Shown: positions 7,725-14,800 of the stretch, piece after piece
Layout: each line of letters begins with the position of its first letter
Numbering within the stretch: the stretch's first letter is position 1
Source of the DNA: UMGS973 sp045599945
GTDB lineage: Bacteria; Bacillota; Clostridia; Peptostreptococcales; Anaerovoracaceae
Assembly (NCBI GenBank): GCA_045599945.1
Contig: JAZRWY010000018.1
Location: 1-40,363 of the forward strand
DNA length: 40,363 bases
Direction of reading: 5' to 3'
The notes under the pieces: model-generated
The model's input: the letters and a program-made list of their open reading frames with translations, nothing else
Databases searched by the model: none
What the model was told of the DNA's origin: nothing
Made by a program: the position numbers and the translations under genes

Positions 7725-9425
7725 ATGAAACGAAGATTGTTGGCAGTGATGCTTGCCGTCTGTGTATCCATGGCATTCATGCCGATGCTTCCGGGCGGAC
7801 AGGCAAGTGCAGTTACATTCATAGACGTACAGGATAATTCCAGTGCAGAAATGGCTGGAAACCCGGGCAGCGGAAACGCGTTTTCGCTGAGCACCTCGTC
7901 GGCACAGTACATCCGCTTCACACCGGAAGACTGGCCGAAGACTACAAGAAGTGAAGTATTCCTTACAGCCATAAGCTGCGGTGGAACACCGAAAGTTGTA
8001 CAGGTCGATTCCAGCGGAAATGAAATACCGGGAGCGGCTGTCCATGACATGTGGGGAGGACATACCATGGAGCCGATTGTCATCACTAGAAATGAAATGT
8101 ATGACCCATATCCATATGTATATTTCAAGATTACAGGGGGACTGGGATCAAAATTCTCGATTTCATCCTATCCATTCTACTATAACCAGTCCAAAGACAG
8201 AGCGTCAGAGATTCTGGACGATACTTCCGTGAAGGGATTCAATGTCCTGAAAGAAAGAGAGACCGGAAATTCCGACGGTACGCTGTGGTATAAGCTGACG
8301 GCACTGGAAAAGGCAAAGTACAGGATATCTACAACGGCAAAAAAATACTATTATTGCATTGGTAACGGAGATGCCGTATATGTACCGGATGGATCAGAAA
8401 AGACAGTAACGGTCAGCAAGGGACAGACCCTTTACATTGAGATTGTTGCGGATAAGAAGAAATGCGACATCCTGACCATCGAAAGAGATATTTTTAACCG
8501 CATGACATCCATGAAGTTCAATGCTTCAACATACAATGTCCCAGAAGGGACATCGAAGACCATTTCTTTGAACTATGCCAAGCTGGATCCGAACAAGTCT
8601 CTGGAATCCACCATTGTTTCCTTTGACAGCGGTGGCGGATGCAAGCTGACAAAAGGAACGGTAGGACAGACAAGCACGTCGTTTACACTGACAGGAAAGA
8701 ATCCTGGAAAATATACGATCCAGGCAAAGAATTCCGAAGGCGTAACAGCAACGGCAGTAGTCAATGTAGTTCCGAAGAAAATGATTGTGGCAGGAGCCAG
8801 TTCCGAGGGAACATGGAAAAGTTCAGTCATCACTTTCGGCAGCCAGATCGGCGCAAAGAAGTATGCCATCTATCTGAGAAATTCTTCCGGTCAGTATGTA
8901 TATAAAGGGATGGCAACTACAAATAAATATAATGTGACCGGACTGAAAGCCAATAAGACATATTATGTAAAGATTGCTCCGGTTGCATCCGGAACGTTCA
9001 AAGGCTCTGCATATAACATATATGGACCGCAGAGTGATGCCATCAAGATCATTACAGCACCGGCAAAGGCGCCTGTCATCAAGAAGGCAAAAGCGACCGG
9101 AACGAAGTATCACAAAGCAACGAGAACCTATCATTCCGGACGATGGGATGCCGGCGGCGTATGGCACTCCGGATACTATACCAAGAATCCGGCATACAGC
9201 TCCGCAGCTGTCAAGGTGACATATACCAAGGTAAAAGGTGCCACATCCTATGCTTCCAACGGCATGTCCTTTAAGAAGAACATTGCAGGATATACCATTG
9301 CCGGAAAAGTAAAGGCAGGGAAGAAAGTAAAAGTTAAAGTGCGTGCAGTAAAGAAGAGCGGCTCATCCATCGCCTACGGACCATGGTCCAAGGCAAAGAC
9401 AGTGAAACTGAAGAAGGCAAAATAA
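7725..9425 (+). CDS. Secreted surface-type protein, paralogue of the upstream gene
   Basis: Protein of 566 residues. Its signal peptide resembles that of the upstream gene (shared FMP.LPGGQASA, cleavage likely after A29). Residues 30-350 differ clearly from the neighbour but are again beta-rich and non-enzymatic in appearance; an Ig-like stretch lies at about 265-350 and an Fn3-like stretch at 355-440. Residues 444-566 match the upstream C-terminal module with only a few substitutions. A strong RBS (AAGGAGG) precedes the ATG. The next gene starts 13 nt downstream, so the three genes are co-transcribed. The pattern of diverged body and nearly identical tail suggests tandem duplication followed by gene conversion. 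Function unknown. Confidence 0.75.
   Translation: MKRRLLAVMLAVCVSMAFMPMLPGGQASAVTFIDVQDNSSAEMAGNPGSGNAFSLSTSSAQYIRFTPEDWPKTTRSEVFLTAISCGGTPKVVQVDSSGNEIPGAAVHDMWGGHTMEPIVITRNEMYDPYPYVYFKITGGLGSKFSISSYPFYYNQSKDRASEILDDTSVKGFNVLKERETGNSDGTLWYKLTALEKAKYRISTTAKKYYYCIGNGDAVYVPDGSEKTVTVSKGQTLYIEIVADKKKCDILTIERDIFNRMTSMKFNASTYNVPEGTSKTISLNYAKLDPNKSLESTIVSFDSGGGCKLTKGTVGQTSTSFTLTGKNPGKYTIQAKNSEGVTATAVVNVVPKKMIVAGASSEGTWKSSVITFGSQIGAKKYAIYLRNSSGQYVYKGMATTNKYNVTGLKANKTYYVKIAPVASGTFKGSAYNIYGPQSDAIKIITAPAKAPVIKKAKATGTKYHKATRTYHSGRWDAGGVWHSGYYTKNPAYSSAAVKVTYTKVKGATSYASNGMSFKKNIAGYTIAGKVKAGKKVKVKVRAVKKSGSSIAYGPWSKAKTVKLKKAK
9052..9422 (+). repeat. Direct repeat copy 2 (3' part of second surface gene)
   Basis: Partner of the 7302-7672 repeat. 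Differences include two silent third-position changes and a few that alter residues (for example Lys to Arg in TKTYH, and Val to Met in NGVSF). Confidence 0.9.
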
Positions 9426-9438
9426 GGAGGAGAGAAAC

Positions 9439-10656
9439 ATGAGGAAGAAATTATTAGGCATACTGGTTTGTTCCGTAGTCGTGGCGGCCATGACAGTGAC
9501 GGCTTCTGCGGCTGACGGAGTAAGCGTAAGTTCGGCAAATTTCCCGGATGCAGGTTTTCGGGAATATGTAAGTGACACCTTTGATGTAAACCGCGATAAT
9601 GTTCTTTCAAAGGAAGAGATTGCTGAGGCAAATGAGATTTCAATTGACCCGGAGAATGGATATTCTGCGACCGATCTGACAGGAATCGGATATTTGACAG
9701 AATTAAAGTCCATTTATGTGGATGGCATCAAGAAGGCGGATTTCAGCAAGAACACGAAACTGGAAAGCATTGACCTTGGATGGGGAAGCTTTACTTCCCT
9801 GGATTTAAGAAAGAACAAGAATCTGAAGAAGGTAGACGTGCAGTATGGGCAGCTGAAGAGCATCAATCTGAACGGGCTGACGAAGCTGAACTGGCTGAAA
9901 CTGGCAGGCGACCAGCTGACAACGCTGGATATCTCCAATACAGGGCTTATGAGATCGGGAGATTCCTTTGCTGTTGTCGGACATCAGTTCCGGAAGTCAG
10001 ATACGAAGGAACTTACCATCAATGTGACCATGACACATAAGCAGAAGGTTCAGTTTGATAAATTCTGTCAGAAACTGCAGGCGGAGCAGGCGCTAGAGGA
10101 GGATGCGGACGATGAACAGACCTATGTTGTTGTAAAGGTGACGCCGTACAAAGTAGTACCGGCAAAGACAGCATATGTATTCTCAGGAAAATACATAAAG
10201 CCGTCCGCTAAGGTCTACGACGGCCCAGACCTTCTGGGAAGCGGAGACTATACCCTTTCCTACAGCAGCTGCAAGAATGTAGGAACGGCTACAGTAACAG
10301 CGGCGATGAAGAACGGTCTGACCGGATCACAGAAGGCTACATATAGGATTAATCCGAAAACTACAGCCATTAAGAGCCTGAAGGCATCGAAGAAGGCGTT
10401 TACCGTAAAATGGAAGAAGCAGTCCGCGAAGATGGCAAAGTCCCGGATCACCGGCTACCAGATCAGATACAGCACATCTTCCAAGATGACAAAGGCAAAA
10501 ACAAAGAAGGTCAAGGGATATTCAAAGACGTCAAAGAAGATTTCAAAACTGAAGGCGAAGAAGAGATACTACGTACAGGTCCGCACATATAAAGTAGTGA
10601 GTGGAAAGACGTATTATGGTGCATGGAGCGCAAAAAAGAAAATCAAGACCAGATAA
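9439..10656 (+). CDS. Secreted leucine-rich-repeat protein with Fn3-like tail
   Basis: Protein of 405 residues with a signal peptide (about 1-25, cleavage near TASA). Residues 33-60 follow the FPD..FR.Y..DTFD.N.D..LS..E pattern often found ahead of LRRs in clostridial surface proteins, with an EF-hand-like acidic loop (DVNRDNVLS). About five short leucine-rich repeats follow (LTELKSI, KLESIDL, NLKKVDV, KLNWLKL). Then come an acidic spacer (EEDADDEQ), an Ig-like stretch, and a very basic Fn3-like domain ending YYGAWSAKKKIKTR. The RBS AAGGAGG (9424-9430) overlaps the end of the preceding gene, showing tight coupling. No cell-wall sorting signal. Likely a surface or secreted binding protein; ligand unknown. 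Confidence 0.8.
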   Translation: MRKKLLGILVCSVVVAAMTVTASAADGVSVSSANFPDAGFREYVSDTFDVNRDNVLSKEEIAEANEISIDPENGYSATDLTGIGYLTELKSIYVDGIKKADFSKNTKLESIDLGWGSFTSLDLRKNKNLKKVDVQYGQLKSINLNGLTKLNWLKLAGDQLTTLDISNTGLMRSGDSFAVVGHQFRKSDTKELTINVTMTHKQKVQFDKFCQKLQAEQALEEDADDEQTYVVVKVTPYKVVPAKTAYVFSGKYIKPSAKVYDGPDLLGSGDYTLSYSSCKNVGTATVTAAMKNGLTGSQKATYRINPKTTAIKSLKASKKAFTVKWKKQSAKMAKSRITGYQIRYSTSSKMTKAKTKKVKGYSKTSKKISKLKAKKRYYVQVRTYKVVSGKTYYGAWSAKKKIKTR

Positions 10657-10664
10657 TATGAATG

Positions 10665-10689
10665 AGCAGTCTCTTCGGAGGCTGCTTTT
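10665..10689 (+). terminator. Terminator of the surface-protein operon
   Basis: Stem GCAGTCTC/GAGGCTGC (one G-U pair) with a UUCG loop (10674-10677), then TTTT. Confidence 0.85.
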
Positions 10690-10697
10690 ATCTGTCC

Positions 10698-10726
10698 TTG
10701 AAAAGGCGGCGAATAGGTGATAGTAT
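10698..10726 (+). promoter_or_regulatory. Promoter of the 10757 gene
   Basis: TTGAAA (10698-10703) and TAGTAT (10721-10726) with an optimal 17-nt spacer, just after the surface-operon terminator. Confidence 0.6.
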
Positions 10727-10756
10727 GGAGGAAGAAAAAAAGAAGGAGCGAAAGCC

Positions 10757-11572
10757 ATGGAGATAAAGCTAAGAGCAGGAACGAACAATGTCAGTGCAGT
10801 GGCAAGATTAAAAAAGGGAATTGAAGTACCAGTCATTAAGGAAGGCAAGGATATGGAAATTGATCCGGAGAGACTTCCGAAGGCAATCGACGGGAAATTG
10901 ATGTGTGAGGGATTGAGCATCCAGTCTGTATCGGAACTCGCAGCTTGCATCTATCTCGCAGGATATCCGGATGCATCCAGGGATATGACATTTGCCATCA
11001 TGGATCTCATGTCGGGAGAAATGAAATGCGTGATGTTTATGGATGCCTATCGCCATGTACCGGGCTTTGAATTCCTGGATGAACTGGTATTAAGCGATTT
11101 TCTGGATGAAGGAGAATGCAGGGAATATATTCTGGACAGACTCGATGATCTTCTTTATGACGAATATAATATTGACAGCAAAGATCCCATTTTCAGAGGG
11201 CTCATCAATTTTGCAGCATGTTATCCAAGAATGAATGAACTGAAGAACGTAGAAATATCCGTATCCATCGACAGATACGGCTCTGGAATCACGATCTACC
11301 GGAACAGACTGAATGCTGTTCCCGGCATTGGCGGATTTCATGCGGTGGACGAAGAGGATTCCAGATATGATGAAATGTATGACCGGTGGGAAGCGCTCAT
11401 CCGGGAGCATGTATTTCCTGAAACAAAGACCTTAATCTTTGGTGCAGATGATGTGGGCGAGCTGGTGGAACGGGCCCTGGCAACCGGAAACATCTACGAG
11501 ATGCTGCCAAAGTCCGTAAGAGTAACAGAAAACTATGTGATAGATCTTGCAGCACTGGATCTTCACAGATAA
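10757..11572 (+). CDS. Uncharacterised acidic cytoplasmic protein
   Basis: I do not recognise this 271-residue protein. It has no signal peptide and no membrane segment, and it is acidic in the second half (VDEEDSRYDEMYDRWEAL). The N-terminal 75 residues look like a small beta-rich segment (MEIKLRAGTNNVSAVARL). A central region (about 95-150) is Asp/Glu/Leu-rich and probably helical. There is no metal-binding Cys or His cluster and no nucleotide-binding loop. The RBS GAAGGAG (10742-10748) and a clear promoter support a real gene. A weak hairpin and then a GNAT gene follow, so the two may be co-transcribed. Confidence 0.7.
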   Translation: MEIKLRAGTNNVSAVARLKKGIEVPVIKEGKDMEIDPERLPKAIDGKLMCEGLSIQSVSELAACIYLAGYPDASRDMTFAIMDLMSGEMKCVMFMDAYRHVPGFEFLDELVLSDFLDEGECREYILDRLDDLLYDEYNIDSKDPIFRGLINFAACYPRMNELKNVEISVSIDRYGSGITIYRNRLNAVPGIGGFHAVDEEDSRYDEMYDRWEALIREHVFPETKTLIFGADDVGELVERALATGNIYEMLPKSVRVTENYVIDLAALDLHR

Positions 11573-11584
11573 ACAGGAGAAAGC

Positions 11585-11609
11585 AAAGACTGCAGAAATG
11601 CGGTCTTTT
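11585..11609 (+). terminator. Weak intrinsic terminator or attenuator
   Basis: A 9-bp stem AAAGACTGC/GCGGTCTTT (one G-U pair) with only TTTT after it. It lies 18 nt before the start of the GNAT gene, so read-through into that gene is likely. Confidence 0.5.
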
Positions 11610-11626
11610 GTCATGGAGGGACTAAA

Positions 11627-12112
11627 ATGAATTGCAAAATGGCGCAGATGGAAGATATTGAAGCAGTCACCCGGCTGAGAATGACATATTTTGATCATGT
11701 CTATGCAGGAATCATGACGGTGCAGGAACGGGAACAGCTTTTTCAGACGAACGTGGAGTATCTGAAAGAGGAACTGAACCGCAGCCTGTTCATTTCCATT
11801 GTGGAGGAGGATGGAATAGTAGTTGCTTCCGCATACATGTCTGTCTTCCGCATGGCCGCAAATCTCCGGTCCAGATGCGGGAGATTCGGTGAAATATATG
11901 GGGTATATACGGATGAGGCATACAGGAGAAGAGGATTCGCAGACTGCAATATCCGCAGACTGATTCAGGCGGCCGGAGAACTGGGGCTGTCCCATCTCCA
12001 GCTGGAGGCATCGCCGGAAGGAGAGAATCTTTATCTGAGAAACGGATTTGTGAATGAAAATGCTACATATACGAGAATGCACTACGAGTTTGAAAAAGGC
12101 ATTGTCCTGTGA
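11627..12112 (+). CDS. GNAT-family N-acetyltransferase
   Basis: Protein of 161 residues with the GNAT fold. The acetyl-CoA-binding motif A is seen as GVYTDEAYRRRGFA (RRxGF/A pyrophosphate loop, near residues 87-104). The C-terminal motif B appears as ASPEGENLYLRNGFV. The family moves acetyl from acetyl-CoA to an amine; the acceptor cannot be told from sequence. The RBS GGAGGG (11615-11620) is well placed. It probably shares the transcript of the upstream unknown gene. Nothing after it looks like a terminator before the palindrome-rich gap at 12113. Confidence 0.85.
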   Translation: MNCKMAQMEDIEAVTRLRMTYFDHVYAGIMTVQEREQLFQTNVEYLKEELNRSLFISIVEEDGIVVASAYMSVFRMAANLRSRCGRFGEIYGVYTDEAYRRRGFADCNIRRLIQAAGELGLSHLQLEASPEGENLYLRNGFVNENATYTRMHYEFEKGIVL

Positions 12113-12146
12113 CAATGTAAAATGTATGTAAATTCATTATATTTAA

Positions 12147-12213
12147 TACATAATTATGTAAAGAAAATCTTTTTTTTCAGATATCTCAGGTGTATTATAT
12201 ATATACTGAGATA
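12147..12213. promoter_or_regulatory. Two palindromes ahead of the Na/phosphate transporter
   Basis: A perfect 14-bp palindrome, TACATAATTATGTA, lies at 12147-12160. A second inverted repeat, TATCTCAG (12182-12189) and CTGAGATA (12206-12213), encloses an AT-alternating run with TATA-like boxes. Together they look like operator sites around the promoter of the 12251 gene. The bound factor is unknown. Confidence 0.45.
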
Positions 12214-12250
12214 AATTGAAAACAGTATTTTTACATGATATGGAGGCAAA

Positions 12251-14080
12251 ATGGTTATTTTCTATAAAATAGTAGCTTTTCTTGGCGGTCTTGCAATGTT
12301 CCTCTATGGAATGCGGATCATGGGAGACGGTCTGAAGAGCTCATCCGGCGGTGCAATGAAGAATGCATTGGCAAAAGTAACAAACAGGCCGTTCATGGGA
12401 TTCCTGCTCGGTGCACTTGTTACGGCAGCCATCCAGAGTTCAACCGCATGCATCGTCATCACAGTAGGGCTGGTCGGTGCAGGCTTTCTGACCTTCCGTC
12501 AATCCATCGGCATTGTTCTTGGCGCCAATGTAGGAACGGCAATCACGGCACAGATTATCCGACTGATGGATATTGATTCAGGAGCAGACAGCATTCTGTA
12601 TTTCTTCAAGGCAGATAACCTGGCTCCCATGTCACTGATCATCGGCATTGTCCTGATCATGTTCACAAAGAGCAGATCCACGCAGAATGCCGGTAACATT
12701 GCAGCGGGATTCGGAGTTTTGTTCATGGGACTCATCTATATGACAGATGCAGTTTCAGAATTCAGCAATGTAATGACCAGTATGCTGGGAACATTCGAGC
12801 ATAACTATCCGCTTGGATTCCTTGCAGGAGTTGGAGTTACGGGCGTAGTACAGAGCTCATCGGCTGTTGTCGGCATCATTCAGTCTGTAGCCAGCTCCAT
12901 CGGTGTATCCTTCAGCGGCGTATTTGCAGTCATCATCGGCGTTAACATCGGCGACTGCCTGACCACCTATCTGGTAAGCAGAATCGGCGCAAAGCCGGTC
13001 CAGGTCAGAACTGCAATGATTCATATCATATATAATATTTTTGCAGCGCTTCTCATTATCGTGGCATTGTTCATCGGAAGAACGACAGGAGTCATTGGTG
13101 ATGACCTGTGGTTCATGACCATGGATTCCGGCGGCGTTGCCAACGTGCATGGTATCTTCCGACTGGGGCCTGCTGTTGTACTTCTTCCATTCTCCGGACT
13201 GTTTGCAAACATTGCAGAAAAGATTGTCAAGGACAAGCCGCTCGAAGAGGAAGACCGTCAGGCACTGGAAGCTCTGGACGAGCTGGACGAGAGACTGGTA
13301 ACATCGCCTGGTATCGCACTGGATCAGGTGAAGCATCTCATTATGCACATGAGTGAAATCGCACTGCATAACTATGATGCATGTGTAAAGCAGATCTATG
13401 AGTTTGATCCGGAAAGAGATACCAGAATTCAGCAGAGGGAAGATCTTCTGGATAAGATGACAGATGCAGCAAATAACTACATCGTATCCATTTCACAATA
13501 TGTCACAACAGAAAAGGATGAGCAGAAGCAGAACTTCCTGCTGAAGGCACTGATCTGCTACGAGAGGATCGGCGATCTGGCGGTAAACATCACCAAATCG
13601 GTTGCTACAATCAGAGATATCAAGAGACCGTTCTCAAAGGTTGCATTTGAAGAACTCAAGATTGCAATTGATGCATGCTATGAAATCCTTGAACTTACAA
13701 CAAGAGCATTCATAGAGGATGAAGAAGAGTTTGCAAAGAGAATCGAACCGATTGAAGAGGTTATCGATGACCTTGTTGAGGAGATTGCAGGAAGACATGT
13801 ACAGCGCATGCTGGCCAATGCATGTGATCCGGTCGGCGGAATTGAATTCCAGAACATCCTCACAAATCTGGAACATGTATCGGATAAATGTTCAGACATG
13901 GCACTGTATATTCTCGGTCAGACAGACGATTCGATTTCCGGCCAGGAGCATCAGTATCTGTACAACCTTCATCGTTCGGATGACAGAACATATACCTATA
14001 CATATAAGTCAACGCACGAAAAATATTTTGGACAGATCAGCGAGCTGGATTCCAAGGTAAAGGAAGAAAAAGAGCATTAA
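12251..14080 (+). CDS. Na+/phosphate cotransporter family protein with PhoU-like tail
   Basis: Protein of 609 residues. The N-terminal half (about 1-320) is a membrane domain built from two inverted Na/Pi-cotransport repeats, each with the signature glutamine-serine motif: QSSTA at residue 62 and QSSSA at residue 201. The C-terminal part (about 350-560) is helical and charged, and resembles PhoU domains (LLKALICYERIGDLAVNI, LTNLEHVSDKCSDMAL). The family exports or imports phosphate with sodium, and PhoU parts link transport to phosphate control. GGAGG at 12242-12246 is the RBS. Two palindromes precede it and a terminator follows, so it is monocistronic. Length and architecture are those usual for bacterial NptA-like proteins. 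Confidence 0.88.
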   Translation: MVIFYKIVAFLGGLAMFLYGMRIMGDGLKSSSGGAMKNALAKVTNRPFMGFLLGALVTAAIQSSTACIVITVGLVGAGFLTFRQSIGIVLGANVGTAITAQIIRLMDIDSGADSILYFFKADNLAPMSLIIGIVLIMFTKSRSTQNAGNIAAGFGVLFMGLIYMTDAVSEFSNVMTSMLGTFEHNYPLGFLAGVGVTGVVQSSSAVVGIIQSVASSIGVSFSGVFAVIIGVNIGDCLTTYLVSRIGAKPVQVRTAMIHIIYNIFAALLIIVALFIGRTTGVIGDDLWFMTMDSGGVANVHGIFRLGPAVVLLPFSGLFANIAEKIVKDKPLEEEDRQALEALDELDERLVTSPGIALDQVKHLIMHMSEIALHNYDACVKQIYEFDPERDTRIQQREDLLDKMTDAANNYIVSISQYVTTEKDEQKQNFLLKALICYERIGDLAVNITKSVATIRDIKRPFSKVAFEELKIAIDACYEILELTTRAFIEDEEEFAKRIEPIEEVIDDLVEEIAGRHVQRMLANACDPVGGIEFQNILTNLEHVSDKCSDMALYILGQTDDSISGQEHQYLYNLHRSDDRTYTYTYKSTHEKYFGQISELDSKVKEEKEH

Positions 14081-14088
14081 AAAAACAG

Positions 14089-14113
14089 ATCCTCGGCATT
14101 GCCGGGGATTTTT
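14089..14113. terminator. Terminator between the transporter and the DUF1836 gene
   Basis: Stem ATCCTCGGC/GCCGGGGAT (one G-U pair), loop ATT, then a T run. It lies between convergent genes, with an A-rich left flank that may serve the minus strand. Confidence 0.8.
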
Positions 14114-14119
14114 ATCCGG

Positions 14120-14620
14120 TCATGGCTTTTCTGCATTCAGAAACTCCTTTAGGACATAGAATTTGCCTGCAAAGGAGATGGCAAACATGTCCATGAGATA
14201 TTTATTGTCTCTTCCCGGAAGAACTTCGCGGGAGATGGAGACATTTTCGCTGAAGATGTTCCGGGTCGCATTTTCGATTGCTTCGCAGAACCGGTCATAT
14301 GTGATTTCATGAGAATCATCAAGACCCATGCCAAGGCTGATAAGCCTTGAAATGTCTTCGGTGGAATAGACCTGTTTCATGATATATACAACAAGAATCA
14401 TTGCGATGGAAAGCCTGGAATATTTCTTTTTTTCAGGGGCATCGACCACCTTGGCCTTGACATAATTATTGACCATGGATTTTGTAATGGGCGGCACGGC
14501 CATCTCATCAAAGAACGGTCTTAGACTCCCGTTTACGTAGGTGACAACCTGATCCATGTATAGCCCGATATCCGGGATTTCCTTCCATCTTGGGATGTGA
14601 AAATGAATGGTATTGCTCAT
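14120..14620 (-). CDS. DUF1836 domain protein (putative DNA-binding regulator)
   Basis: Protein of 166 residues. Recognisable DUF1836 features are IPRWKEIPDIGLYMDQV near the N-terminus, ITKSMVNNYVK, the KKKYSR motif, and the MKQVYSTEDI region. Members are Firmicute proteins with a predicted MerR-like winged helix; their targets are not known. The start at 14620 has GGAGGA seven nt upstream. A longer reading from 14644 would begin inside the -10 box and is rejected. The gene is divergent from an acyl-CoA synthetase, which it might regulate; that is inference from position only. Confidence 0.82.
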   Translation of the reverse strand: MSNTIHFHIPRWKEIPDIGLYMDQVVTYVNGSLRPFFDEMAVPPITKSMVNNYVKAKVVDAPEKKKYSRLSIAMILVVYIMKQVYSTEDISRLISLGMGLDDSHEITYDRFCEAIENATRNIFSENVSISREVLPGRDNKYLMDMFAISFAGKFYVLKEFLNAEKP

Positions 14621-14639
14621 ATATGATTCCTCCGACTCA

Positions 14640-14668
14640 ATCATACCATAGGACGTGGTAAAAGTAAA
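14640..14668 (-). promoter_or_regulatory. Promoter of the DUF1836 gene
   Basis: On the minus strand, TTTACT (14668-14663), a 17-nt spacer and TATGAT (14645-14640) preceded by TGG (extended -10). The leader would be only about a dozen nt, which fixes the start at 14620. Confidence 0.6.
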
Positions 14669-14671
14669 TAG

Positions 14672-14755
14672 TTGACGTGGTATTTAATATATGTTAATCT
14701 AGTAATGAAAACTAGATTTATATTTATTGTTATATTCCCTGTTTTATGGTAATGT
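14672..14755 (+). promoter_or_regulatory. Promoter region of the acyl-CoA synthetase with an inverted repeat
   Basis: Two candidates: TTGACG (14672-14677) with TAATCT (14695-14700), and TTGTTA (14727-14732) with TAATGT (14750-14755), each with a 17-nt spacer. An 8-bp inverted repeat, AATCTAGT (14696-14703) and ACTAGATT (14711-14718), overlaps the first -10 box and could be an operator. Confidence 0.45.
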
Positions 14756-14800
14756 ATAGATGAATAAATAGGTGAAGCCCATAAAGAAAAGAGGAGCCTA

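Noticed and set aside
5882..10656. Sortase-anchored surface proteins
   Set aside because: No LPxTG-type motif with hydrophobic tail at any of the three C-termini; all end in Lys-rich modules.
14621..14644. Longer start of the DUF1836 protein
   Set aside because: The ATG at 14644 lies in the -10 box of the minus-strand promoter; 14620 has a strong RBS.
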